Assembly: GCA_028277405.1 (NCBI GenBank)
Contig: JANQGH010000040.1
Coordinates: forward strand, 1 to 47,186
Length of the DNA: 47,186 bases
From: Alphaproteobacteria bacterium
GTDB taxonomy: Bacteria > Pseudomonadota > Alphaproteobacteria > DSM-16000 > Inquilinaceae
Direction of reading: 5' to 3'
Part shown: positions 1 to 8,340 of the stretch, one piece after another
Numbering within the stretch: the first letter of the stretch is position 1
How the letters are laid out: each line of letters starts with the position of its first letter
The notes under the pieces: generated by a model
Databases searched by the model: none
What the model saw: only the letters and a program-made list of their open reading frames with translations
What the model was told of the DNA's origin: nothing
Position numbers and translations under genes: made by a program

Positions 1-1
1 C

Positions 2-256
2 AAAGCCATTGCGCGCGCGTGGACCGACGGCGCCTACAAGGCCAAACTTGTGAGTGATCCCCATACCGCCCTGGCCGAAGCCGGTGTCGAGGTGCCCGCC
101 GGGACGACGGTCAAGGTGGTGGAGAACACGACTGATACACAGCATCTGGTCCTGCCGGTGGCCCCGCCCGAGGCCGGTGAGGTCTCTGTGGACGAGTTGG
201 AAAAGGTCGCCGGGGGATATCGATACGACCGTGTCCCGTCGATGCCTTCCGATTAA
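2..256 (+). CDS. NHLP-leader RiPP precursor peptide 1 (5' truncated by window edge)
   Basis: This is the first of two tandem precursor genes. By alignment to its neighbour at 318-581, about four codons (M-T-I-A) lie left of the window, giving roughly 88 residues in full. The leader shows the nitrile-hydratase alpha-like pattern: an ARAW segment, K-L-x-x-DP, VVENT, QHLVLP and an acidic helix DELEKVAGG. The double glycine should be cut by the C39 peptidase domain of the exporter encoded at 1978-4176. The predicted core is only 12 residues, YRYDRVPSMPSD. It has no Cys and few Ser, so lanthionine or sactionine chemistry is unlikely. No modification enzyme is visible here; one could lie further left. 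The family assignment is strong, but the core boundary is inferred from GG. Confidence 0.88.
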   Translation, partial: KAIARAWTDGAYKAKLVSDPHTALAEAGVEVPAGTTVKVVENTTDTQHLVLPVAPPEAGEVSVDELEKVAGGYRYDRVPSMPSD

Positions 257-317
257 CTCGGCCGAAAGAGGCAAGAATAACTGTTCCGCTGCCAATCCTC
301 GAAAGGAAGAGAAATCC

Positions 318-581
318 ATGACCATTGCCAAAGCCATTGCGCGCGCGTGGACCGATGGCGCCTACAAGGCCAAACTTGTGAGTGATCCCCATACCGCCCT
401 GGCCGAAGCCGGTGTCGAGGTGCCCGCCGGGACCACGGTCAAGGTGGTGGAGAACACGACCGACACGCAGCACCTGGTCCTACCGGTGGCCCCGCCCGAG
501 TCCGGTGAGGTCTCTGTGGACGAGTTGGAAAAGGTCGCCGGGGGATATCTATACGACCGTGTTCCGGGGCACCCTGGATAG
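318..581 (+). CDS. NHLP-leader RiPP precursor peptide 2
   Basis: An 87-residue precursor starting MTIAKAIARAW, preceded by a good purine-rich ribosome site (GAAAGGAAGAG, about 301-311). The leader is almost identical at DNA level to the preceding gene, so the pair is a recent tandem duplication with a spacing of about 328 bases. The leader ends DELEKVAGG and the predicted core is 11 residues, YLYDRVPGHPG. Compared with peptide 1, the shared Y-x-YDRVP is kept while the tail changes, so variation is concentrated after the cleavage site. NHLP leaders normally guide maturation enzymes and are removed on export. The transporter genes start 266 bases downstream in the same direction. The nature of any modification cannot be read from this sequence. 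Confidence 0.92.
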   Translation: MTIAKAIARAWTDGAYKAKLVSDPHTALAEAGVEVPAGTTVKVVENTTDTQHLVLPVAPPESGEVSVDELEKVAGGYLYDRVPGHPG

Positions 582-847
582 TGATAACTCGGCCGAAAGA
601 CGCAAGAGGACTGCGGCCTGTCGGTCATTGAAGATTCTCGTGTTCGAAATCACGAATCGGCGGACCGCACGTCTCAGCATCGATCGGCGCAGCTAGGGTT
701 GATGACGATGGCCTGATGCCATCGCCTTCAATCCGGCAAGGGCGAGGGCGGCATGATGGCTCTTCATGTGGATTCGCGACAATAGAAGAGCCTATGTTTT
801 ATTGGTAACGATCCAACGCCATCGCAATTCAGCATGGATTTGAGAGC

Positions 848-1981
848 ATGGAAGGACCGGTCACCAGCGCGCGGCGTCGGCGATCGCAGGAGGCACTCGA
901 TACGAGAGTCTCGCTGATCCCAAAGGCGCACAAGCTGGTGATCGGTGTCGTTGCGCTTTTGCTGCTGATTGTGATCGCCTGGGGTTGGCTGGGTTCTGTG
1001 CCCACGACCGTGCGTGGTGACGGCATCCTGATGCCGGCCAACGATCGTTTGCACATCGTATCCGCTGCCGAAACAGGCACCATCGACAGCATAGCGGTGC
1101 AGGTCGGGGACACGGTCGCGGCCGACCAGATCCTTGTCACTCTAAGCCTGACCGAACTGGAGGCCGACCTACGGTCGGCAAGACAGGCGCTTCAAGACGC
1201 CACTGAAGGCCAATCACGGCGCGCGAGCCAACTCGGCGCTGATCTCGCCGATTTGGAACGCGTGACGGAACGCCGGTTGGATCTGATCGAGGCAACAACA
1301 GGCGATGATACGGACAACCAGGATCTGGCGCTGCGACTTGAGGCGTCGCGCGTTCAAATGCAGCTCGATGATTTCAGGCTCCGGCTCAATGACCAGCTTG
1401 AGGACGATCGGAGACGTGTTGCGACGTTGACCGCCGCGCTGGCCGAACTGGAAGCTCGCCACGCTGCTGCGGAAGCGGTTAGAAGCCCGATGGCGGGAAT
1501 CGTTCACCAGGTACCCGTCAGCCTCGGCGAGGTCGTGCGAGCGGGTGATCGGGTCTTGATTGTCCATGGTCCGGTTTCGCGCTTGGAGGTGCTGGCATTC
1601 CTGGAACCGGATCATGCCCGCCTGGTCGCCGAAGGCATGCCGGCCCATGTGGCGCCCACCACCATCGCACAGGAGGAGTATGGCAGCCTGCGCGGTGAGG
1701 TTACTTACGTCACCCCGCATCCATTGTCGCAACGGTCGATCAATGCCTGGCTTCACAACCCCGGACTGGCGGAGCAATTGACCCAGGCCGGCGGCTCGTA
1801 CCTGGCCAGGATAGCGCTTGTGGCGGACCCCGATACGCCAAGTGGCCTGCAATGGTGGTCCGGTACGGGCCCGCCATTCGCGGTCTCGGTCGGCACCCTC
1901 GCCGCTGTCGATGTTGTCGTTGCCGAACAGCGACCAATGGCTCTGGTGCTGCCGGTGATCCAGACGCTGATCGGCCGGTGA
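848..1981 (+). CDS. NHLM-system HlyD/membrane-fusion secretion protein
   Basis: A 377-residue periplasmic adaptor of the HlyD/RND-MFP class, as found in NHLM bacteriocin export systems. A single N-terminal membrane anchor (about residues 34-52, LVIGVVALLLLIVIAW) follows a short basic cytoplasmic segment. Next come a lipoyl-like half (GDGILMPA through VQVGDTVAADQIL), a coiled-coil stretch rich in Leu, Arg and Glu (about 100-205), the returning lipoyl half (VRSPMAGIVHQVPVSLGEVV) and a beta-barrel region. It should link the two inner-membrane ABC transporters to the outer envelope. Its stop codon overlaps the GTG start of the next gene (GTGA), so the export genes are translationally coupled. The ATG at 848 is preceded by GAGAG. 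Confidence 0.9.
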   Translation: MEGPVTSARRRRSQEALDTRVSLIPKAHKLVIGVVALLLLIVIAWGWLGSVPTTVRGDGILMPANDRLHIVSAAETGTIDSIAVQVGDTVAADQILVTLSLTELEADLRSARQALQDATEGQSRRASQLGADLADLERVTERRLDLIEATTGDDTDNQDLALRLEASRVQMQLDDFRLRLNDQLEDDRRRVATLTAALAELEARHAAAEAVRSPMAGIVHQVPVSLGEVVRAGDRVLIVHGPVSRLEVLAFLEPDHARLVAEGMPAHVAPTTIAQEEYGSLRGEVTYVTPHPLSQRSINAWLHNPGLAEQLTQAGGSYLARIALVADPDTPSGLQWWSGTGPPFAVSVGTLAAVDVVVAEQRPMALVLPVIQTLIGR

Positions 1982-4176
1982 TCGGTTGGCTCCGAACGTT
2001 GTCGGACGGGCACAAACGCCATAGTGCGGTGTTCGCGCGCACGCCGACCGTCATTCAAATGGAGGCGGTCGAATGCGGTGCGGCGGCGCTTGCCATCGTC
2101 CTGGGCTACTTTGGGAAGTTCGTTCCCTTGGAGGAGATGCGCGCGGCTTGCGGCGTATCGCGCGACGGCAGCAAGGCATCCAATGTCATGGCCGCCGCAA
2201 AGCGCTACGGACTGAACGGCAAGGCCTATCGACGGAATACTCAAGCGACACTCGACGGACCGTTCCCGTCGATCGTGTTTTGGAACTACAACCATTTTCT
2301 GGTGGTCGAGGGCTGTCGGGGCGATCAGATCTACCTCAACGATCCAGCCCTCGGCCGGCGCACCGTCACGCGCGACGAGTTCGATATCAGTTATAGCGGT
2401 ATTGTTCTGACGTTTGAGACAGCGGCGGAATTTGAGCCAAGCGGCACTCCGCCCGAATTCTTCGCTCGGCTCATCGGTCAAGCACTCACTTTCAAATGGA
2501 CACTCGGGCTCATTCTGTTCGTCGGCGCATTGCTGGCAATACCGACGTTTGTGGTGCCGGGTCTCACGGCGGTGTTCGTCAATAACGTGCTCATCAGGGG
2601 GCTGGACGGCTGGCTGGAAGTCTTGATCTTGCTGATGATCGGCGCGATCGCGATTCAGTTCTGCCTCGGCTGGATTAAGGAATCAGGGCTGCTGCGTCTT
2701 GAAACCCAAATGGCGTTGAGGCGTTCAGCCGACTTTGTTTGGACCGTCTTGCGTCTTCCCGCCTCGTTTTTCGCCATGCGCTATCTGGGTGACATCGCCA
2801 GTCGGATCACCAGTGTCGAACGCGTCGCTCATTTGGTCACCAGCGAATTTGGTGGGGCGGCGATCAATGTGTTCACTGCGCTGGTGATCTATTTGCTGAT
2901 GACCATCCTCGATCCGGTTTTGGCTGCCATCTCCTTTGCAGGCGCGGCAGTCAATGTGGTGATGCTGCGGATGCTGCGTCGCGCGCGACTGGATATTTCG
3001 ATTCGTCTGCAGACCGACCTGGGCAAACTGTTTGCAACATCCGTTGTCGGCCTGCGCTCTATCGAAAGTCTCAAGGCGTCCGGAACGGAAGACGATTTCT
3101 TCAGCAAATGGTCCGGCTATCACGCCCGCATGCTGCAAAGCGAGCAACGGTTGTCGCGGCTTAACCAGGTCTCGGCTGCCGTGCCGCCAATGATTGTCTT
3201 GTTGACGATGGCTTTGGTATTGGCGGTTGGCACCGTCCGGGTCATGGATGGTGTGCTGACCGTCGGTGCTTTGCTGGCATACCAGATCCTGTTGTCTTTT
3301 GTCGTCACACCGGTCCACCAGCTTGTTACGACGGCGGAACGCAGCCAGGAAGTCGCCGCCGACTTGGCGCGCCTCGACGATGTCAGAAAATATCCCGTCG
3401 ACTGGCGCCACCAGCCCATCAATGACAGCAAGGCCGATACGGAGTCGACTGGTGTCGGGTTGGTCATGGACTCGGTCAGCTTCGGCTACAGCGCCTTCGA
3501 TCCGCCGCTGATTGAAGACCTCTCGGTAGCGGTTCAGCCTGGGGCGTGGCTAGCCCTGGTGGGGGCGTCGGGCAGCGGTAAATCAACCATCGGCAGATTG
3601 ATCAGCGGCCTGTTCACGCCCTGGAGCGGTCATATCTGGCTGGATGGACGCGACTTGACCAGCCTTGATCGCCAACGGCTTGCAATGATGCTGACTGTCG
3701 TCGACCAGGACATCGCGCTGTTCGCGGGGACATTGCGCGAAAACATCAGCCTTTGGGACAACACGGTCAGTGACCGCGAGATCCTTGAAGCTCTTCGCGA
3801 TGCTGACCTGGCCGGGTTCGCTGAATCGCTGCCCGACGGGCTGGACACGGTGATCACGGAAGGCGGCCACAACTTAAGCGGCGGCCAGCGCCAACGTTTG
3901 GAAATTGCGCGAGGCTTGGTGAATTCACCGGCCTTGATCGTACTCGACGAAGCGACCTCCGCCCTCGATCCGCTGACCGAGGCAACGATCATGCGGGCAT
4001 TGCGCCGCCGGGGCTTGACCTGCATCGTCATCGCCCACCGGCTAAGCACAGTCCGAAAGTGCGACGAAATCATAGTGCTCGACCAGGGCAAAGTCGTTGA
4101 ACGCGGTCAACATGAAGGACTGGTGCAGGCCGGTGGCACCTATGCGGCCCTGTTAGCGGACGGCGGCGCCCCTTGA
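1978..4176 (+). CDS. NHLM bacteriocin ABC transporter with C39 peptidase domain
   Basis: This processing and export ATPase of 732 residues should cut precursors after the double glycine and move the core across the inner membrane. I chose the GTG at 1978 because it overlaps the HlyD stop (GTGA) and gives a normal N-terminus; an upstream ATG at 1852 would only read through HlyD. The C39 peptidase domain (about 20-150) shows the triad Cys33 (VECGAA), His106 (YNHFLV) and Asp122 (LNDPALG). A six-helix transmembrane domain follows (about 170-460). The nucleotide-binding domain has Walker A GASGSGKST, signature LSGGQRQR, Walker B LIVLDEATSAL and an H-loop in IVIAHRLST. Its stop overlaps the TTG start of the next gene. 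Likely substrates are the three NHLP peptides and possibly the convergent double-glycine peptide. Confidence 0.95.
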   Translation: MIGWLRTLSDGHKRHSAVFARTPTVIQMEAVECGAAALAIVLGYFGKFVPLEEMRAACGVSRDGSKASNVMAAAKRYGLNGKAYRRNTQATLDGPFPSIVFWNYNHFLVVEGCRGDQIYLNDPALGRRTVTRDEFDISYSGIVLTFETAAEFEPSGTPPEFFARLIGQALTFKWTLGLILFVGALLAIPTFVVPGLTAVFVNNVLIRGLDGWLEVLILLMIGAIAIQFCLGWIKESGLLRLETQMALRRSADFVWTVLRLPASFFAMRYLGDIASRITSVERVAHLVTSEFGGAAINVFTALVIYLLMTILDPVLAAISFAGAAVNVVMLRMLRRARLDISIRLQTDLGKLFATSVVGLRSIESLKASGTEDDFFSKWSGYHARMLQSEQRLSRLNQVSAAVPPMIVLLTMALVLAVGTVRVMDGVLTVGALLAYQILLSFVVTPVHQLVTTAERSQEVAADLARLDDVRKYPVDWRHQPINDSKADTESTGVGLVMDSVSFGYSAFDPPLIEDLSVAVQPGAWLALVGASGSGKSTIGRLISGLFTPWSGHIWLDGRDLTSLDRQRLAMMLTVVDQDIALFAGTLRENISLWDNTVSDREILEALRDADLAGFAESLPDGLDTVITEGGHNLSGGQRQRLEIARGLVNSPALIVLDEATSALDPLTEATIMRALRRRGLTCIVIAHRLSTVRKCDEIIVLDQGKVVERGQHEGLVQAGGTYAALLADGGAP

Positions 4177-6761
4177 CCGAAGCCGGCTGGAACAACCGAC
4201 CAGGCAAGAATGCAGCAACAGCTGGGCCCGTTGCCCAGGCTGGCGTGCTGACCGCCCCCGCACGGCTTTATGTTCGCCCTGCCGGCACGGAGACATTTTC
4301 GGCGCCACGCCGGTTCGTGGTTGAGTTGCCGTCGGGGTGTTATGTGCCGGCGCTTCAGGCGGACGGAGTGGTCTTCGAGTTGGAACCACGCGATCCGTCA
4401 CACTCGTTACCGATCCTGAAACTCGTCGCACCAGACCGTGAGGCTCTCGACGCGTGGCGCCAAATCCCGGCAACCTTGTCTGACACGATTGATGGTCTTG
4501 ATAGCGGCGAGGTCCAAGGCCAGCCTTACGATGCGGACGGGGCAGCTGGCCGGCTGGCAGCTTCGATTGCGTCCTGGGATGCCGGATTGAGAAGCGTCAA
4601 GGAAGCAAGGGTCCGCAACGCAGCCGATGCGGATGCCGATGCGCTGGGCACTGCCTACCGCAGTCTTGCATCGGTGGCCGAACCACAGTTTCAACGGGCC
4701 AGACCAGGCTCCGATCCCTTGCTTGCCGCGGTTGCGGCGGTAGCGGAAACCGAAGGGATTCGTGTTCGCACGATCAGTTCGGACGATGTCGGCCATAGCA
4801 CGGACTATCGACTGCGGTTGATTGCTCAGGCATCGGGTTTTCGATTTCGCGAGGTCGCTCTCCAAGGCACGTGGTGGCAAAAGGAGGGGGCGGCCCTGTT
4901 GGTGTGGCAAGACGCCAACAAGCAACCGCTCGCGGCGGTTTGGGACAGGACGGGATATCAGCTCGTGGATCCGATCAGTGGCGAGCGCCAAGCGATTGAT
5001 CGGGCGCTTGCGGCCGATCTGCTGCCGAACGGGTTCATGTTCTATCCGTCTCTACCCGGCGCGCTTAACCCGAAATCCTTAATCAGTTTCACATTTTCCG
5101 GACTGGGGTCAGAACTTCGCCGTATCGTTCGAAGCGGTGTTCTGGCCGTTCTGATCGGTTTGTTGGTCCCGGTAGCGACCGGTGTGATCGTCGGCACCGC
5201 AATACCGCAGGGCCGGATCGGGTTGGCGCTGCAGATGAGCATATTGGTCGTCGCCGCCGCGATTGGCACGTCGGCCTTTAGGGTCGCCGGTTCGATCGCC
5301 ACCATTCGGGCGACCACTGTTGCGGATTCTCGGCTGCAGGCGGCCATTTGGGACCGTGTGCTACGCCTGCCGGCGCACTTCTTCAGGCTCTATTCGACCG
5401 GCGATCTGGCTCGGCGCGCGCTCGGCGTGGAGGAAGCAAGGCAAGTCCTCACCCTATCGGCCCTCGGAGGACTGCAAAGCGGCTTGTTTGCCGGCATCAG
5501 CTTTCTGCTGATGTTCTTCTACGACGCGGCTCTGGCGGTTTACGGGTTGGTTTTCGCCGTGGCCGTCTTGGCTGTGATGGCTGTAATCGTGCGCCGGCAA
5601 CTCACCTACCTGTATGACTTTCGCGAGGCAGAGGGGCGCGTCACCGGTCGTGTCGTCGACACTTTGGCCGGCATCAACAAGCTGCGTCTGGCGGCGGCGG
5701 AGGAACGGGCCTTTGCGCGTTGGGCTGACGTGTTCGCCGTTCAGCAGCGAGCCAATTGGAAGAGCGGGCGGGTCCGGGCATTTCACCTGGTCTTTACCGC
5801 CGTTGTGCCCGCGATCGGCATTCTAGGGATGATCGTGGTTGCAGGGACCCATGGCGGCACAATTGACCTTGCCGCCTTTGCGGCCTTCAATGCTGCGTTT
5901 GGCCAGTTCATTGCTGCTATCGCGGTGCTTGGGCTGTCGCTCAGCCTCGTGGTCGAGGTCTTGCCCCTGGTCCGTCGCGCAGCGCCGTTGCTGCAGGCAA
6001 AGCCGGAGGTCGATCAAGCGAAGGACGATCCGGGCGAGTTGACGGGACGGATCGAGGTTCGGGATCTCTCCTTTCGCTATCGCAGAGATGGACCGTTTGT
6101 CTTGCAAGGCATCGACATCAGCATCGCGCCGGGTGAGTTCGTGGCGATCGTCGGACCGTCGGGGTCTGGCAAATCGACCTTGGTGCGCTTGCTGCTCGGT
6201 TTCGAAGCACCTGAGCACGGCGCAATTCTCTATGACAGTCGCGATGTGAAATTGCTGGACATACGTCTTGTCAGGCGGCAGATCGGCGCCGTTCTGCAGG
6301 ACGCCAGACTGACTCCGGGCAGCCTCTACGAGAACATCGCCGGTGCCTCCATCTTGCCGGACGAAGATGTCATGGCCGCAGCGGCCCAGGCAGGGCTGGC
6401 GGACGACATCGCCCAGTTGCCGATGGGGTTGGAGACCTTTATCTCAGAGGACTCCGGATCGCTTTCGGGTGGCCAGCGCCAACGGGTTGTCATTGCGCGC
6501 GCGCTGGTGGGCAAACCGGCGATTTTGCTTTTCGACGAAGCCACAAGCGCACTCGACAACCGTACGCAGGCGGTTATCAGGGACAGCCTGGACAAACTGG
6601 CCGTGACCCGCGTGATCATCGCCCATCGATTGAGCACTGTCCGCCATGCGGACAGGATTCTGGTGCTCGATCAGGGCCATATTGTCGAAAGCGGAAGCTT
6701 CGATCAGTTGATGGCAAGAAAAGGGGAGTTCTATCGCCTGGCGGCGCAACAGCTGCTGTAG
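4173..6761 (+). CDS. NHLM bacteriocin system second ABC transporter (permease/ATP-binding)
   Basis: An 862-residue ABC half-transporter of the NHLM type that accompanies the C39 transporter. It starts with TTG at 4173, overlapping the previous stop. The N-terminal part of roughly 300 residues carries no peptidase triad; this long soluble extension is typical of the NHLM partner protein. Membrane helices follow from about residue 315 (SGVLAVLIGLLVPVATGVIV). The C-terminal ATPase has Walker A GPSGSGKST, signature LSGGQRQR, Walker B ILLFDEATSAL and the IIAHRLST switch. It probably works as a heterodimer or in series with the peptidase-containing transporter and the HlyD adaptor. It is the last gene of the plus-strand export operon; a weak hairpin follows it. 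Confidence 0.93.
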   Translation: MTEAGWNNRPGKNAATAGPVAQAGVLTAPARLYVRPAGTETFSAPRRFVVELPSGCYVPALQADGVVFELEPRDPSHSLPILKLVAPDREALDAWRQIPATLSDTIDGLDSGEVQGQPYDADGAAGRLAASIASWDAGLRSVKEARVRNAADADADALGTAYRSLASVAEPQFQRARPGSDPLLAAVAAVAETEGIRVRTISSDDVGHSTDYRLRLIAQASGFRFREVALQGTWWQKEGAALLVWQDANKQPLAAVWDRTGYQLVDPISGERQAIDRALAADLLPNGFMFYPSLPGALNPKSLISFTFSGLGSELRRIVRSGVLAVLIGLLVPVATGVIVGTAIPQGRIGLALQMSILVVAAAIGTSAFRVAGSIATIRATTVADSRLQAAIWDRVLRLPAHFFRLYSTGDLARRALGVEEARQVLTLSALGGLQSGLFAGISFLLMFFYDAALAVYGLVFAVAVLAVMAVIVRRQLTYLYDFREAEGRVTGRVVDTLAGINKLRLAAAEERAFARWADVFAVQQRANWKSGRVRAFHLVFTAVVPAIGILGMIVVAGTHGGTIDLAAFAAFNAAFGQFIAAIAVLGLSLSLVVEVLPLVRRAAPLLQAKPEVDQAKDDPGELTGRIEVRDLSFRYRRDGPFVLQGIDISIAPGEFVAIVGPSGSGKSTLVRLLLGFEAPEHGAILYDSRDVKLLDIRLVRRQIGAVLQDARLTPGSLYENIAGASILPDEDVMAAAAQAGLADDIAQLPMGLETFISEDSGSLSGGQRQRVVIARALVGKPAILLFDEATSALDNRTQAVIRDSLDKLAVTRVIIAHRLSTVRHADRILVLDQGHIVESGSFDQLMARKGEFYRLAAQQLL

Positions 6762-6771
6762 GCGAGCATTA

Positions 6772-6794
6772 GCTGCCCTTCTGGGCGGCCGTTT
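6772..6794 (+). terminator. weak candidate terminator hairpin
   Basis: An inverted repeat GCTGCCC-TTCT-GGGCGGC (one G-T pair) is followed only by CGTTT. It lies between the convergent ends of the NHLM exporter operon (stop 6761) and the minus-strand double-glycine peptide gene (stop 6828). The short T run makes it weak. Confidence 0.3.
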
Positions 6795-6827
6795 GACCCC
6801 AAGCAGGCAAGGGGTCGCCGCCTGAAT

Positions 6828-7058
6828 TCAATCGGCGATTTCAAAAATCGCTGTCGGTCTGCCCAGCCCGCCGATCACATTGCGCAGATCGGCCTGAGAC
6901 ATCTCTTCATCTTTGGGTCGGCTGGACGGTGGAATCGTATTCGCAATGCCGTTGCCAGCACGTTGTGCATCATCGGCAGGCTCCTCAGGCTCCTGATCGC
7001 GGGCGCTGACTGACCTGGTGCGACCCGCGCCGGCCAATGCTTTGGGCGGATTTGTCAT
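6828..7058 (-). CDS. putative double-glycine-leader peptide (non-NHLP class)
   Basis: A 76-residue reading frame on the opposite strand, tail to tail with the exporter operon. Near its C-terminus it has MSQADLRNVIGG, which matches the classical bacteriocin leader consensus LSxxELxxIxGG at every specified position if Met, Asp and Val are allowed as conservative replacements. The predicted core is LGRPTAIFEIAD, 12 residues, the same size as the cores of the neighbouring NHLP peptides. The stretch before the leader motif is polar and rich in Pro, Glu and Arg. The ATG at 7058 has no convincing ribosome site, so the true start may be further in. I do not recognise a family. Gene reality rests on the leader motif and the location next to a C39 peptidase. 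Confidence 0.5.
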   Translation of the reverse strand: MTNPPKALAGAGRTRSVSARDQEPEEPADDAQRAGNGIANTIPPSSRPKDEEMSQADLRNVIGGLGRPTAIFEIAD

Positions 7059-7446
7059 CGGTCCGGCATCAGAACATGCAGGCCCACGGATCTCAGTAAC
7101 CGTGTCGCGTTACCCGCACGGTTTCGCAATGACCACCGAGTTTCATGTTTCATTGACCGGTATGCCCGTTCAGTTCGCCCCAAGATACCGAATATATACC
7201 AGTTAAATTCGATACTGAATACACTACACTCCTTTTAAGGTTAAGGCTGAAAGAGGGTGCAATCAAACAGGTTGGCCCATTTCCATAGGGCCCGTCCGTC
7301 TGCAAATCAGAGATTTGCCAATACCCGAAAGCTCTGACGACACCATCCGCTGCGCTTGGCTATCGAGGGTGGTGGGGCGGCAGGAGCGGCCGATCCCTGC
7401 ATCGGACAACTGCCGCAGCCGGCGAGCGCCTCGACAGGCGCTCTGA
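7059..7446. other. non-coding stretch with AT-rich segment upstream of third precursor
   Basis: No convincing gene is seen here. The segment about 7185-7250 is clearly AT-rich against the high-GC background (ATATATACC, TTAAATTCGATACTGAATAC, TTTTAAGGTTAAGG) and could carry the promoter for the region that ends in the third NHLP precursor. No clean -35/-10 pair can be assigned by eye. Confidence 0.3.
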
Positions 7447-7572
7447 CTCGCTTCGGTCGCGGTCCTCGGACTGGACCCAGATGGCCATGTCGACTGGACC
7501 GGGCCGACCAACGTCGGGGACGCGATCGAAGGCCGTGCCTACGATCCGTTCTTTGAGTTTGGGGTTAGGTGA
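7447..7572 (+). pseudogene. unidentified C-terminal coding remnant
   Basis: After an in-frame stop, an open frame of about 41 codons ends at TGA 7570-7572. It reads like genuine protein, with phrases DPDGHVDWTGPTNVGDAIEG and GRAYDPFFEFGVR, but has no start codon or ribosome site. It may be the tail of a gene destroyed by the rearrangements that placed the third precursor here. I do not recognise the family. Confidence 0.25.
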
Positions 7573-7650
7573 TTAGCGGGACTAATGTGGCACTTGGGGT
7601 GTGGGTGGCGCCATCCAGCCCTCGGATTCTGGACGATGGGAGACGCCAAC

Positions 7651-7962
7651 ATGACAATTGCCAAAGCCATTGCCCGCGCGTGGAGCGACGAGGCTTACAA
7701 ATCCAAACTGATCGCAGACCCGCCCGCGGCGTTGGGCGAAATCGGCGTCGCAGTTCGGCCCGGCACAACCGTGACGGTGGTGGAAAACACTCCGGCCGTG
7801 CAGCACCTGGTGCTGCCGGCTGCGCCCAGCAATGTGGGCGAACTCTCCACGGAGGAGTTGGAGAAAGTCGCAGCCGGCATGAGTTCGGGTGGATCCGACG
7901 AAGTATCGGTTACGCCAAACCCGCAATTCTATGTTGCGGGTGGCGCCTATCAACCAGGGTGA
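7651..7962 (+). CDS. NHLP-leader RiPP precursor peptide 3 (divergent, longer core)
   Basis: A 103-residue precursor beginning MTIAKAIARAW like the other two, with ribosome site GGGAGA at about 7638. The leader is clearly diverged (SDEAYKSKLIADPPAALGEI, VVENTPAVQHLVLP, TEELEKVAAG). The usual processing point is AG rather than GG at residues 75-76, which would release a 27-residue core starting MSSGGSDEV. The core contains a second leader-like end, FYVAGG, at residues 93-98, followed by AYQPG, so a second cut there would give a five-residue product. It has several Ser, one Thr and no Cys. It is separated from the exporter operon by about 890 bases but surely depends on it. Confidence 0.9.
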   Translation: MTIAKAIARAWSDEAYKSKLIADPPAALGEIGVAVRPGTTVTVVENTPAVQHLVLPAAPSNVGELSTEELEKVAAGMSSGGSDEVSVTPNPQFYVAGGAYQPG

Positions 7963-8263
7963 GGCGCGGCCGTTCAGGACGCACCGCACTCACCCTAGCG
8001 CTGCGCCTACGATTCTTGAGCGCGGATCGCGTCACCGGCAGTCAGCGCTCCGCTGATAGAGCCAATGAGCCAATCAGATTGGGATGCCACTGGAGCCAGC
8101 GGTTGACCGATCCGGCCAAACTGAAGCCCTCGCCAGGTGGGCATATCCGCGGTGAGTCAAATCCTCGGCGTCGGACAACGTAAAGCGATTGTAAAATGGA
8201 AAACCAATGACGTGCTGAACGGCCCCCGACGCCGGAAATTTCTTATTAATATCAATAAATTAG
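7963..8263. other. intergenic stretch, AT-rich near the tRNA 3' end
   Basis: No gene is seen. The part next to the tRNA-Arg 3' end (about 8236-8262, TTTCTTATTAATATCAATAA) is strikingly AT-rich. A tRNA 3' end facing foreign-looking DNA is a common integration point, but I find no integrase and no second copy of the tRNA end. Confidence 0.3.
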
Positions 8264-8340
8264 TGGCGCGCCCGGGAAGATTCGAACTCCCAACCTCCTG
8301 ATCCGTAGTCAGGTGCTCTATCCAATTGAGCTACGGGCGC
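8264..8340 (-). tRNA. tRNA-Arg (anticodon ACG)
   Basis: The minus strand folds as a normal cloverleaf. The acceptor GCGCCCG pairs with CGGGCGC, the D-arm is GCTC/GAGC, the anticodon stem CCTGA/TCAGG encloses loop CTACGGA (anticodon ACG, read as ICG), and the T-arm contains TTCGAAT. The discriminator is G and CCA is encoded (8264-8266). Its 3' end faces the NHLM cluster. Confidence 0.96.

Noticed and set aside
2..581. Lanthipeptide or thiazole product for peptides 1 and 2
   Set aside because: The predicted cores have no Cys and almost no Ser/Thr, and no Lan or YcaO enzyme is visible.
2..581. YxD-type three-residue cyclophane motif in the cores
   Set aside because: The cores read Y-x-Y-D, so the aromatic-to-Asp spacing is not Y-x-D, and no radical SAM enzyme is in the window.
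54..696. Arg/Trp/Pro-rich frames overlapping the NHLP precursors
   Set aside because: They are the +1 frame of the duplicated leader genes and repeat in the same way in both copies, so they add no independent evidence of coding.
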